From: Clarireedia homoeocarpa
Lineage: Eukaryota; Ascomycota; Leotiomycetes; Helotiales; Rutstroemiaceae
Assembly (NCBI GenBank): GCA_001465935.1
Contig: LNKV01000001.1
Location: forward strand, 806,001-870,000
Reading direction: 5' to 3'
Length of the DNA: 64,000 bases
Shown here: one piece after another, positions 35,001-46,070 of the stretch
How positions within the stretch are numbered: the stretch's first letter is position 1
Layout of the letters: every line of letters begins with the position of its first letter
Notes under the pieces: model-generated
Database searches by the model: none
Told to the model about the DNA's origin: nothing
Seen by the model: the letters and a program-made list of their open reading frames with translations, nothing else
Made by a program: the position numbers and the translations under genes

Positions 35001-36790
35001 AAAAGGGTCTTTGTCCCGGTGATAGAGTGGCTGTTTTCCAAGAGCCCTCGGTCGATTGGATCTGCTCCGTCTTAGCAATCATGCGTATTGCGGCAATCTA
35101 TGTGCCACTCGATCTACGAAATCCCATATCACGGCTCAAAATGATTATATCAATTTCGAATGCGGCGATAATTCTGGCGCATAGTGCAACTATATCAGAT
35201 GTCAAGAATCTCGAGTTCAAGCCAGATAATGTCGTAAATATCTCCGCCGTTCATGCTGCTATGACATTAGATTCGACTGAACACACTTCAATGAACAATG
35301 CTCGCGCGGACTCCCCTGCTGTGCTATTATTCACAAGTGGCTCAACTGGTACGCCCAAGGGTATCACCTTGACCCACGCCAGTCTTCGCGGTGCTATTGA
35401 GTCCCATGTTGTGGCTATGAGATTTACCGATCGAGAGGTTGTTCTGCAACATAGCGCCTACTCATTTGATATTTCCATGGCTCAGATCTTTATGGGTATT
35501 AGCACAGGAGGTACTGTTTATGTTGCAAGCAAAGTCCAACGAGGAGACCCTGTTGCGCTCGCCAAATTGATTCAGGCCGAGAAAATCAGTTTTTTCATGG
35601 GCACATCTTCTGAAAATCTTGCGATCATTCGGTATGGAGCAGAGTTTTTGTCTCAGAATACCTCGTGGAAGTACGCTTTCTGCGGCGGGGAACCATTCAT
35701 CGAGGCTCTGCGACAGGAATTTCGAAATATCTCACTTCCTCAGCTCCGTCTTTTTAATGCATATGGTCCAGCGGAGACCACGATCGCGGCTACGCTGATG
35801 GAGGTCCTCTATCAAGATGATCCTCTCCATAGCCAAACAGAACAAATTGGCAACCAAATAACTTCGATTGGGTTCCCCCTGCCGAATTATTCTCTTTGTG
35901 TTGTTGACGATAACCTAGACCCGGTCGCAGTTGGGGTTTCAGGTGAGTTGCTTATCGGGGGCAGCGGTGTTGCTATCGGTTACCTAGAAAATGAAGAGTT
36001 GAGTAGGGAACGCTTCATTCCCGATCGGTATGGCTCTTCTGAGTTCCAGGCTCAAGGGTGGTGCAGATTGTTTCGCACCGGTGACCGAGTACGGTTGCAA
36101 GCCGACGGGAGCTTCATCTTCGAAGGTCGAGTCGACGGCGATACTCTCATCAAGCTTCGAGGACTTCGCATTGACTTGGGTGATATTGAGAGCACCACCC
36201 TTACCGCCGCCAAAGGTAAACTGTCCGAAGTTGCGGTTTCATTGCGTGGAGAACCACAGTTCCTCGTCGGCCACGTGGTTCTCTCACCCACGTTTGCAGC
36301 CTCGGATCTTGATGTCGACTCCTTTCTCGAGGACTTACTCTTGAAGCTTCCCCTACCTATGTACATGAAGCCTGCCATATTGATTCCTGTGGATTCTCTT
36401 CCCATGACAATTCATGGCAAACGCGACCGCAAAGCTATTGCCACACTTCCGCTTGGGATGGACGATGAGGACAATAGGCTCGAAGATGTTGACGATCTTG
36501 ATTCTGTAATCACCAATGATCTGACTGAAACCGAAGAGCGGCTCAAAAACATTTGGTTGGCCATCTTGCCAACTGAAGCAGTTTCCGCCCGACGAGGCAA
36601 AAAGAACTCTGATGCTATAAATTCCAATACCGATTTCTTTGCGGCTGGGGGTAATTCGTTGTTGCTAGCACAGTTGCAGGCTGAGATCAAGAAGGAGTTT
36701 GATGTCATGTTACCTATTAAATTGCTGATGGAAGTCTGTTCTGAGGGTTTGGGCGAACTAGCAGACATGGTGGAGGCGGCTGAAGCGTGA
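29058..36790 (+). CDS. Hybrid PKS-NRPS, KS-AT-DH-ACP-C-A-T
   Basis: Three exons (introns 33393-33478, 34785-34841) join in frame to 2,529 residues. The ATG at 29058 (MDRHHEFLNGEPIAIIG) is right at the KS start. KS: Cys176 in DTACSSS, His315 in EAHGTGT, and GHSEG near 360. AT: Ser648 in GHSSGEIAAAY. DH-like region at about 920-1230: His993 lies in GHNSSNSMGKQRKMFP, spaced unlike the usual HxxxGxxxxP, and the second motif reads HPAILEGMIH with Glu for Asp, so it is probably inactive. ACP: Ser1340 in LGVDSL. C domain: HHLTMDG, residues 1565-1571. A domain: LFTSGSTGTPKG near 2043, NAYGPAETT near 2185, then FRTGDRV. T domain: Ser2486 in GGNSLL. No MT, KR, ER, terminal reductase, Dieckmann or TE domain is found. 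It should build a short unreduced acyl chain, link it to one amino acid, and need outside help for release. Confidence 0.93.
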
Positions 36791-37207
36791 TTTCTCCCTA
36801 TCGGATGAAACGGTTATAATTTGCTTAGCGTTATATATGGCAAGATAATATATTACTGTAATTGGACTAGCACTATAATTTATTAAAATTAGTACACAAC
36901 TTGAAATAAAAAATAGTAAGCTGCACGATTGCCATGATCATCAGAGCCGATTTGAGTCAACGCTAGGGTCTATGTAGCAGGAGCTTCCCCTCGGTCACCG
37001 TCTAAATGCGGTGCAGTTTCGGCATGTCGTTATGTGCTATAGGGTTTAGTCAGCACTACCAGTTGTGCAGCTACATGATACCTCCAGATACTATATATAT
37101 ACAGGTGCGCAAGTCCTTCCAGCCTGTCGCTAACATACAAGAACACAAGAATACAAAAATTGAAGAAGCTCTCTTCCACGTAGTCAACAATACTGCAACA
37201 GCCAAGC
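36791..37207. promoter_or_regulatory. Intergenic, putative promoter of the MFS gene
   Basis: A ~420-bp gap between two co-directional genes. A TATA-like ACTATATATATAC lies at about 37090-37102, some 105 bp before the MFS start codon. The first part is the AT-rich 3' flank of the PKS-NRPS gene. Confidence 0.4.
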
Positions 37208-38920
37208 ATGGCACTGGACCCAAAAACTGAACTTGGCATAGAGCCGCAGATCCTGACTACAACCCCAGATGGCAATGGATCTGTTCATGAAAGCTCTCCG
37301 ACGGAATTGGTAGAGGCACCACCCCAAGGCCCTCGTGGCTGGAGGTTCTGGGCCATCTTCCCTCCTTTATGTCTGGCTGTCCTCCTTTCAGCATTCGAGT
37401 CGACGGTCGCCTCTACAGCTTTACCCTCCATCACCGCGGATCTCCAGGCCGGTGCTCTCTATGTCTGGTTTGTGAACGGCTATTTCTTAACCATGACTGT
37501 CAGCCAGCCCTTTTACGGCCAGTTTGCACAACTTTTCGGGCGCCGTGGGCTCATGATCAGCTCCGTAGCACTATTCGCCCTCGGAAGTGGAATTGGAGGA
37601 GGAGCAGTGAATGCGGCTATGCTGATCGCTGGAAGGCTGATCCAGGGATTTGGAGGAGGAGGCATTGGTTTACTGACCAACATGATCATCAGTGATCTGG
37701 TATCGGAGAGAGAGCGAGGGAAGTTCTCCTCCATCCTTTTTGGAACTTTTACGGTGGGCACAGCCATAGGACCAATCGTGGGAGGAGCGTTGGTGCAACA
37801 TGGCTCTTGGCGGTGGGTGTTCTACCTCAATCTACCCATTGCAGGCGTATGTCTAGTAATGCTATACTTCTTCCTTCAGGTCAGTAATCCTGAGAAGGAA
37901 ATCGGATTCAGAACCAAGTTGGCCCGCATCGATTGGATCGGGAATTTCCTTTTGATTGCTTCGGTCAGCAGCATACTAATTGCCCTCTCTTGGGGTGGAA
38001 GTACCTACGCTTGGTCATCGTGGCACGTTCTGGTTTCTTTATGTATCGGATTCGCGGGTTTGGCGCTCTTTGCCGTCTATGAAGGGACGTCTTTTTGTGT
38101 CGAGCCCATCCTTCCTCATCGAATCTTTATCAGCAATCGTACGACCACTATCACGCTCTATATTTCCTTCATCCAATACCTCCTCACATACTGGATCATC
38201 TACTTCCTACCCGTCTACTTCCAAGGAGCGCTGGTTGAATCCTCGACTCGGAGTGGCATCTTGCTCCTGCCGACTGTTTTATTTGGGGTTCCTGTGGCCA
38301 TGATATCTGGGAACGTCCTATCAAAGACCGGACGATATAAGCCTATCCATCTCAGCGGCCTAGGCATCCTCACCCTGGGACTCGGTTTATTTGTCAAACT
38401 GGATCAGTTCTCTAGTGTAGCGGAATACATCATCTTCCAGCTAATTGCCACCACTGGAATCGGTCTTTTGATGGCCACTCTCCTCCCTGCCGTCCATGTA
38501 GGGCTTGCCGAGAGTGAGGTCGGTGTTGCTACTGCTTGCTGGGGTTTTGTACGGTCATTTGGAGGGATCTGGGGAACTGCGATTCCAGCCGCGATTTTCA
38601 ATTCACAGTTCCAGAGTCAGCTAGAGAGGCGGATTCAGGACCAGACGGTCCTGACCACCTTGGGAAGTGGGGCGGCGTATTCGAAGGTTTCGGGGGACTA
38701 TATTAGAAGCCTTTCACCCGAGGTGAGCAGCGAGGTAATTTCTATCTATATTCAAGCGTTGAAGGTGACCTGGATCGTAGCTGTGGTTATTAGTGGAGTT
38801 TCATTTGCGGTTGGATTCCTGGAACGGGAGATCCCATTGAGAACGACCGTTGAGTCGGACTATGGATTGAAGGAAAAGTCTGAGAAACCGTCGGATGGAA
38901 AAGAGGTGATAAGTAATTAG
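37208..38920 (+). CDS. MFS drug:H+ antiporter, DHA2-type (14 TM)
   Basis: A single-exon gene of 570 residues. A polar N-terminus of about 50 residues leads into FWAIFPPLCLAVLLSAFEST, the first helix. Motif A-like GQFAQLFGRRGLM, motif B-like AGRLIQGFGGGGIGLL and motif C-like GTAIGPIVGGALVQHGSWRW follow, as in the DHA2 family, and then about 14 hydrophobic segments overall. Such pumps are regular members of fungal metabolite clusters and export the product or give self-protection at the plasma membrane. It follows the PKS-NRPS in the same direction, 417 bp away, and lies inside the segment flanked by the palindromic elements. Confidence 0.93.
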   Translation: MALDPKTELGIEPQILTTTPDGNGSVHESSPTELVEAPPQGPRGWRFWAIFPPLCLAVLLSAFESTVASTALPSITADLQAGALYVWFVNGYFLTMTVSQPFYGQFAQLFGRRGLMISSVALFALGSGIGGGAVNAAMLIAGRLIQGFGGGGIGLLTNMIISDLVSERERGKFSSILFGTFTVGTAIGPIVGGALVQHGSWRWVFYLNLPIAGVCLVMLYFFLQVSNPEKEIGFRTKLARIDWIGNFLLIASVSSILIALSWGGSTYAWSSWHVLVSLCIGFAGLALFAVYEGTSFCVEPILPHRIFISNRTTTITLYISFIQYLLTYWIIYFLPVYFQGALVESSTRSGILLLPTVLFGVPVAMISGNVLSKTGRYKPIHLSGLGILTLGLGLFVKLDQFSSVAEYIIFQLIATTGIGLLMATLLPAVHVGLAESEVGVATACWGFVRSFGGIWGTAIPAAIFNSQFQSQLERRIQDQTVLTTLGSGAAYSKVSGDYIRSLSPEVSSEVISIYIQALKVTWIVAVVISGVSFAVGFLEREIPLRTTVESDYGLKEKSEKPSDGKEVISN

Positions 38921-39707
38921 AATCAAGGCAGTATAGTTAGAATGGAGAGTGTCGTAGGCACGCTTTCTTCAAAATTGTCATGGCTGAATATCATGGAAGA
39001 GATAAGGAGAGTCCCACCTCGTAACTACTCGAAATAGTACTGCACGATGTTGGAACACCTAGAGGCCATTTCATGATACACAGGAAAGTGCCAAGCGTTC
39101 CCCAATACCAGCGTACCGCATACTTTCTCGAAAATTCAATTCCTATATCAGGTCAGCGACCATTAATATTGAACGGAAGGTAAACAAATCCCATTTATTG
39201 CCTTGAATAGGAGCAGGCGCGACCTCCACTCAAAAACCGAGACTTGACGATGTGATACTGTACACGAAAATGAAACGTTTGCACAAAGTCTCTATCTCTA
39301 AATACACCTCGAGTGAATCGTATTCAATACCAGAAGTACCTCGTTCATTTGGGGGAGGTCGAATTAATAGAAACTCCCGTACTTCGGTTCTTGTTCGTCC
39401 TTCTGAACAACAATCCGCTCTCTCCGCGGTACCACTGTACTGTAGTAAATACGACTGAGTGATTCATTTTGGGATCGTAAAATTCACTGATAATACAGCC
39501 GTTCGTGGTTTATACTGTAAAACCCAAATATAAGCCCACATTGTCACTTCTCTAGAAGTGGCGTCACTTTTACATATACACCCCTTCTCAACCTTCTCTT
39601 TTCAAATTTCTTGGAACAGTTTCCTGCTACCGCACCAAATTTCTTGCCAACACTGTCTAACCTCGCCAACCATCACGTTCTCTATCTACCAACCTATAAT
39701 CTACACC
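38921..39707. other. Intergenic between the MFS and the E2/F-box gene
   Basis: No gene is seen. It contains the reversed copy of the palindromic element (39516-39574), which ends 133 bp before the next start codon. A short plus-strand frame at 39252-39458 shows no family signature. Confidence 0.6.
39516..39574 (-). repeat. Miniature palindromic element, copy 3 (inverted)
   Basis: Read on the minus strand it gives TGTAAAAGTGACGCCACTTC then TAGAGAAGTGACAATGTGGG and TTTACA. This is the same core as the copies at 28505 and 28846, but in the opposite orientation. It marks the far side of the PKS-NRPS/MFS segment. Confidence 0.8.
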
Positions 39708-41749
39708 ATGGCTCCCCCCACCTCCCTCCTGCAAAAGCGCCTCCTACAAGACATCCACGAACTCCTCACCTCTCCATACCCTCACATTCTGCTCTTCCCA
39801 TCTTCCTCCTCCCTTAGAAACGCATGTCTCCACCTACAAACCCCTATCTATGGCCCTCTGCATCTAAGCATCATCTTCCCGTCAGCATATCCCATCCAGC
39901 CCCCAGGCATCACGATAAACTCCAAAATCTCCCATCCCAACGTCTTCGATGAGTATATCTGCGCATCCATACTCAATGTACCCGCGGAGTGGACGCCGGC
40001 GTATACGCTCAAGGGGGTGGCGATTCAGTTGTTGAGTTTTTTTGCGAGTGAGAGGGTCGAGCAGGTAGATGCGGGTGAGGGGGATGAGGGGGTAGAGCTG
40101 AGAGGGTATAGGGAGAGAACGGGTAGAGGTGAAGGCTGGGAGCGAGAGAATAGGAGAGGGTATGTCTGTAAGAAGTGTGGGTTTGGTGTTGAGGGGGTAA
40201 AGGAGTTGGAACTGGAGAAAGCGGATGAGGTTAATATGTTTGCGCCCGAGAAAGATAGTGCGTATCCAGTAGATATTTCTATTACAGAAACGTGTACAAA
40301 CTCATTGGCTCTGCCAAGCATCGACATGGAAATAGATGCATTGGAGATGCAAGACGCGGGGTTGAAAGAAGGGAGAGGTATTCAACAGATGAACCTTCCA
40401 AACGAATTGATCCTCGAACTTTGCGAATACCTGCCTACGGAAAACCTCATGTTGTTCGCAAAAGCATGGAGCCGAGTCGGGCGTATTATGACTGAGTAAG
40501 TTTCCACTTCGATCTCATTCTCCCCACAAAGACGAAATAATGCTAATATCGAATGTCTAGAAACGATGTTCTACGCAGCCGAGAACTGGTCTGCTTCTGC
40601 TCCAAGAAAGACTATACAGAGACTATGCTCGGAGTCGGCGTACACGTTTTGCTTCAAGGAAGACAGGGAACTCTGTCATCGGAATTCGACCTCCTATCCC
40701 ATGAGGCGTTCCATGAACATCACATTCGACGCTCGATCCAAGGAATTTCATTCGAGCACTGGCTACCATTGCCCATATCGTTCGGTCACTGGAACAAAGT
40801 TAAAGATATGGTAAACAAGAGCTTAACAGGAATTGCCGTATCAGCAAGACTAGGGGATATTCCACCATTCAAAGTCATCTCGCACTTCATGAATGACGTT
40901 GTAGTGCAACTCAACCAACAAGCCTCCAATAGTACATCACAACTGCCCTACTATCCCTACACCCCCACAGCCAAGAGCTCTCTGACACACGCGTCTGAGA
41001 AAGCCATAGAATCCTACTTCCACCTCTTCCACCTGCTCCTCTGTCTCTCACTCTCCTCACCCTCGATCATCCAATCCGCCAACGAAGCACTCCAAAACTT
41101 CACCCAAGGCAAGACCTCCAAGACAGATTGTCCGAACCTCGGCCACCTGCTAGTCGCAGCACTCATCAGCGACGTCCAGATCTCCTCACAAACAATCAAG
41201 TTCATAATCCGCGAAGCCATCACCCGCAACGTCGTCTGGATGCTCGACAAGCGCGGCGCCAACATGCCCGAACTGAGCTACCTCGAGCCATCCAGCGTCT
41301 CCGAGTACCGTTTGCAGAAAACCTTCGAGGCGAGCCGGACGTCGTATCGACTTCTTATGTTTCTGAATCTTTTCCGCACAACAGCTGTAGGAAGTCCGCC
41401 TAAGTCGTTAGCGCAACTTCGCGACGAGGCTTTCAACCGCCATGGTGCGCCGCCGGTGGGGAAAGCACGGGAACTTGCGGCGTCGATTAAGCGTATTCAT
41501 GCGATTAATACGTTCCCGGAGTTTTTGCAGGAGATGGGAGTGCCGTTGACGAGGAAAGATTTGTTCTGCACTTTCTTGAAGGATTGTATTGGTGATAGTA
41601 TCAGTATGGGATACTCGAAGATGCCGATTGGTCAAGCGAGAGCGTTGTATCTTCGTCAGCTAAAGGAGCCGGATGTTGAAGTTGGGATTGGAGTTCAACC
41701 TCAGCATGTAAACATGCATAGTCTATCTTTCTTTCTTCATTCCCGGTAG
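39708..41749 (+). CDS. E2-like (UBC) and F-box domain fusion protein
   Basis: Two exons (intron 40496-40560) join in frame to 658 residues. The start is the ATG at 39708 (MAPPTSLLQKRL). Residues 1-115 look like a ubiquitin-conjugating fold: YPIQPPGITI, HPN at 76-78, a candidate active Cys85 in EYICASIL, then EWTPAYTLKGVAIQLLSFF. A charged linker with a CxxC pair (VCKKCG) follows. Residues 228-262 form an F-box, LPNELILELCEYLPTENLML. The second exon continues with SRELVCFCSKKDYTETMLGVGV, a long conserved block of unknown role. One chain could thus bind Skp1 and carry ubiquitin. The last residues (FFLHSR) overlap, in another frame, the start of a decayed oxidase gene, so the C-terminus may have changed through a rearrangement. 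Confidence 0.8.
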
Positions 41750-43002
41750 CGCGAATGTTGATGATGGCATCACCATCGATTTAAGAGATATCGATACAAT
41801 TTAAGTGAATAAAACAAGAGGTATTGTTTCGATTGGAGGTGGAGCTATCTGGGGAAAGCTGCATGAGAAGCTAGATCCGTTGGGTTTATCTGTGGTGGGC
41901 GGGCATGTATATGATGTTGGGGTTGGGGGCTTCACTTCGGGAGATAAGGCATTGAGAGATTCTTTCTTTTTCTTTTATCGATGCTATTGCGCAAGAATTT
42001 AGTATTAACATTGATCACAGGGGGATTTTCCTCTGCCTCACCTCGCTACGGCACGTGCTGCCACATGGTTGAGAATTTTGAAGTGGTTCTTGCTAGTGGT
42101 GAAATCGTCAACGCCAACGCCAATTCAAATTCAGACTTGTGGACTGCCCTTAAAGGAGGTGGTAACAACTTCGGCATCGTGACTCGGTTTGATATAAGGA
42201 CTTTTCAGCAAGGAAAGCAATGGGATGGGCTTGTCGTATATCCTATCACTACCCTTGACGAGCACTGGAAGGCACTTGAGGGTATGGGGAACGACTGGGA
42301 TCCCTATGCTTCATTGAAGTTAAGCATAGCCTTCTCGCCTCAATCGAAGTTTACTATTGCTTCGAGCTTTGATTAAACAAAGAAAGATACCGCGCCGGCT
42401 GTGTTCCGAGTTTTCATGGAAATCACACCTCAATATAGGAATACAATGAAGATAACAACGCTGAGCGAAACAGCTAAGGATGCCCAAAAATTGCAGACAA
42501 GCGGCATTCGCCAGATTTTTGTTACGACATCCTTCTGCTATTCAGTTGTACATCTGCAGAATATCTACAGTCTTTTCAGGAATGCTGTTGCATCTGTGCA
42601 GAACATCAAAGGTATACGCTGGACTCTGACATACTGGCGTATCCATAACTCAATTGCAACCAAATCAGCGGCAAATAGTGGCAATTCCACTGGCCTCGAT
42701 ACTTCTCAAGGCTCACTTGTCCTCTGCATATTAACAAACTATAGGAAGGTGTATCTGATGACGAATACATGAATGAAACCGCGAAAGAATTCATCGAAGA
42801 TATCGATAGGTTGAGCAGTAACGCAGGACTATTCAATCCCTACAAATATGTTAACTACGCTGCCAGTTATCAAGACCCAATTAGTGGGCGTGGATATGAA
42901 ATAAAAGCGAAACTGCAGGCGGTAAGCAATAAATATGACCCCGGAGGATTTTTCCAGATCAATGCCCCAGGAGGTTTCAAAATATCTTCGAAAACTGGTT
43001 AG
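41733..43002 (+). pseudogene. Decayed FAD-linked oxidase (berberine-bridge/VAO type)
   Basis: Pieces in several frames match the PCMH-type FAD oxidases: GSANVDDGITIDLRDID near 41740-41790, VSIGGGAIWGKLHEKLDPLG, VVGGHVYDVGVGG, YGTCCHMVENFEVVLASGEI, LWTALKGGGNNFGIVTRFD, and the C-terminal NKYDPGGFFQ. The first ~110 residues, with the usual flavin-attaching His region, are absent. There is a TAA near 41801, a GAT-AAG change where an intron donor is expected near 41939, a TAA near 42374 and a frame change near 42735. The gene is inactive. Its remaining 5' end overlaps the last codons of the E2/F-box gene, which marks a junction. Confidence 0.85.
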
Positions 43003-43127
43003 ATGTAAGAGCACGAAATGATCGGTCATATTTTCTTTTTGGCGGCTTCAATCTCTGTATACAACCAAGCCATTTCCATTCGTCTATACAGACGCTTTCT
43101 CTGCCATTGTGTTTATCAAGTGCGAAC

Positions 43128-44468
43128 TCAATATCCCTTCTTCCTGCTGACTAAATTGATCAGATCTTCCCCTCTCTCAATCCTCCCCAAATTCTCGTCC
43201 AATATCGCGAAACTTCTCTCTGAATAAGTGGTTCCCAAACCACTGACATGAGGTGTAATGGCTATATTCTCCACATCCCATAACGGACTCTCTTCCGGCA
43301 AAGGTTCCGGTTCTGTAACATCCAACGCGGCACCTCTCAATCCTCCTTCACTTAGAGGTTTCTTGCAATAAGTGATGAGATCATCCTGGTTGATGATTGC
43401 ACCGCGGGCAATATTGACAATAAAGGCATTCGATTTGGTACCAAGGATTTCGAACTCGGGTGCGGCGAGGAAGTGTCGAGTCTGAGGTGTGAGAGGGACG
43501 GAGACGAGGAGGACATCAATTGATTGGGAGAGGAAGTTGTGGAGGGAGTCTTTATCGAGGCCGCTGTACCAGGCAGATGGGATAGTACCATCAGGGTCGC
43601 CGGTGGATGGGACAATATATTTTCCTGTATCTTTCTTTGATTCTGGAGTATTTCGAGGCGAGGCTGTGTATGCGATTACGTCCATGCCCATTGCTTTGCA
43701 AATTCGTGCAGCTAGAGTCATAGCTTGTTAGCCAACGTTTTTATATCTTCCCATCTTAATATATCATCTCATCTTATCAGCAGCATCACATCTCACTTCA
43801 CACTCCTCATTCTCAGTCACCTCTTCCCCCAAGCAACTCACCCTGTCTTCCAATTGCCCCATATCCCAAAACCCCCAGCCTTTGTCCCACAAAATCCCTC
43901 ACGTTCCCCATCTCCGAATGCGGGCCCCAAAAGTGTTTCTTCTGCCACTCTATCATCAATTTCTCCTTATGCGCATGACTCAAAATCTGCATAATCACCC
44001 ATTCCGAGATCTGCGGACCATGCACACCCGACGAATTTGTGATCGGAATATCTGTCTCCTTCCATACCGGCGTATTGCTTAACCGGTCTGCGCCCGCACT
44101 GAACAGGTGGATGAGCTTGAGGTTCGCGGCTTTCTCTGCGGTTGGAGGGAGCGAGGATAAGGTTACGAGGATGGTTGCGTCTCGCCAGTATTCTGCGGTG
44201 GAGGATGAGAAGAGATTAGTTTTGAGAATGTGGTTTTGAGTTGAGTTCGTTGGGATATGAGAAGAGTGAAGGAATGAGGATGGGTGGGGTGGGTGTACAA
44301 ACCGTCGGGGACTTCATTCATCACTAATGCTTTGCCTTTCGCAAATGTGATATGTTTCCACGTAATTTCAACATTATGCTTCTTCCTAATCCTGTCGAGG
44401 ATTTTTGGGTCTTCAGGAAACGGAAGTAGACACAAGATATGTTCTTTCTGCGGAGGAGCTTCACCCAT
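43128..44468 (-). CDS. D-isomer-specific 2-hydroxyacid dehydrogenase
   Basis: Three exons (introns 44193-44302, 43712-43841) join in frame to 366 residues. The start is the ATG at 44468 (MGEAPPQKEHIL). The NAD-binding motif is LGYGAIGRQ around residues 164-172. The catalytic trio is Arg275 in NIARGAI, Glu306 in DVTEPEPL and His327 in ITPHVSG. Such soluble enzymes reduce 2-oxoacids to D-2-hydroxyacids or the reverse with NAD(P)H. The exact substrate (glyoxylate, hydroxypyruvate or other) cannot be read from the sequence. No targeting peptide is seen. It is tail-to-tail with the oxidase remnant. Confidence 0.93.
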
Positions 44469-45194
44469 GATGTGATGAGATGAGATAAAAACAAGATGAT
44501 GCAGCAAGAGAACCTAAGGTGGGACGAGTAGAGAGGGGTTGATAGCAACAGAATGGGAGAAATAGGAAGAATTGAGGTTATATTCAATTCATGATTGAAT
44601 CGAATGGATCACAGATCTGTCATTGCACCTTCCGCAGCGGTTTTCGCGTTATTATCCGGTATGTCCGTATCTTATCCACCTGCCTGGCTGGGCTCAATTT
44701 TGCTTAATAAAGGTTCACGGAAGTTACAAGTAAGGTTCACGGAAGTTACAAGTAAGGTTTACCAGCGGGTTTACTTGAGCACGAAATATGTCGTGGTGCG
44801 AATTGGCCAGTAGAAGGGAGTGAAGGGATGGTTACCCCGCTATTTTGTGCGGTCATTGAATTCCGGCACTACGATAAGGAAAGTTGGTCACTGATAGGCT
44901 TTTATGTAGTAATTTGCAGGCACATAGGAATCTAGAAATCCCGAGTCGTGTGTCATTGTGCAGCATTCGGCAATGCGCTCGCTGATTTGCTGACAGCCAA
45001 AAGAGCAGGACAAAGGCGTGGCCGGCAATGTGAAGCTTGTCAAACATAGCAAGAGTTCTTCCACCACCCAGTCGTGCCAGCAGGGCCTTGCTATGTCGCA
45101 CAAAACTTCTCTCATCGAAATGATAGTTTCGAAGTTCAGAATACAATACTCTAGGCGTTGAGTCTGCCGCCCACATCTAAGAAGAAAAATATAT
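44469..45194. other. Intergenic with a 22-bp direct duplication
   Basis: No gene is seen. At about 44712-44755 the unit GGTTCACGGAAGTTACAAGTAA (22 bp) occurs twice in tandem. The rest separates the promoter of the dehydrogenase gene from the 3' end of the phosphoribosyltransferase gene. Confidence 0.6.
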
Positions 45195-46070
45195 CTACTG
45201 TGAAGTTTGCTTGCGAGCAAGTTCATCATGCTCTTCAATGTCTTGAGCTTCCCATGGATAACAAATCCATACATCGTCTACTGTTCTCGCGGCCAAATAC
45301 CTGTTGTCCTTCATCATATCTTCTGGAAGCTTGCCCTTCTTCTCCTTGTTCTTGTTCTGTAGTGGTGAAATAGTCAGCAAGTGTATCTAACATCCGGTTT
45401 GAAAGACTGTGCAAATAGAGACCCGGTCCTCTATAGATCATATCCAACAAACCCGCTCGCGGATAAGCAGCAAAAACACTCACATGTAACACAAAAATCG
45501 AGAAGACGGTCTTCTCTCCCTTCCCGCCCATCTTCTGTCTCGCGGCCTCAACATCTTTCTCTAATTCCCTGACCGCATATTCCAGCGTCGTTCTCGTGTC
45601 ATCGACCTCATCAACGATCAAGATCCTCTTTCCCACCAAGTTCTCCATATCTCCCAAACTGTTCAAATCCAACCATTGCGTCCTCGTCACCTTCGTCCCC
45701 GGTTGTTCAACTTCGCCTGGTGTGTCTGATGCAGAGGGATGCGTGGAGGGAAGTTGCTCGTAGAGGGATAGTCCGATGGCCTGGATAGGGATGTTGGGGC
45801 TTCCGGGCTGCTTGAGAAACGAGCGTAGGATTCGCGCGGGGACATATCCACCGCCGCCAATAGCGATCATTAACTGAGGTTGGAATTCATCGAGAATTCG
45901 AGGCGCAGACTCTTGGCAGAGTTTGTGGACCTGCGAAATAGATGTGAGTACTTCTAGTTGTCTTTCTTCATAGGCCGCAAATGCGAATGAGGGGTAGTGT
46001 AGCTAGTCTGCGAAATGCGACAGGACTCATAACTCACCTGGTTGTAGGTCACATATTCTTTAACAACCAT
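45195..46070 (-). CDS. XPT1: Xanthine phosphoribosyltransferase, purine salvage
   Basis: Joins PRPP to xanthine (and probably other 6-oxopurines) to make nucleotides in the cytosol. Three exons (introns 45931-46037, 45357-45483) give 213 residues, close to yeast Xpt1. The first exon codes only for MVVKEYVTYNQ. The PRPP-binding motif is ILIVDEVDDTRTTL at residues 114-127, and an upstream MIAIGGGGYVPARIL block matches the family. A LARTVDDVWICYPWEA-like stretch (AARTVDDVWICYPWEAQD) near the C-terminus supports the purine-specific type. The protein appears intact and is probably a housekeeping gene. Confidence 0.9.
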
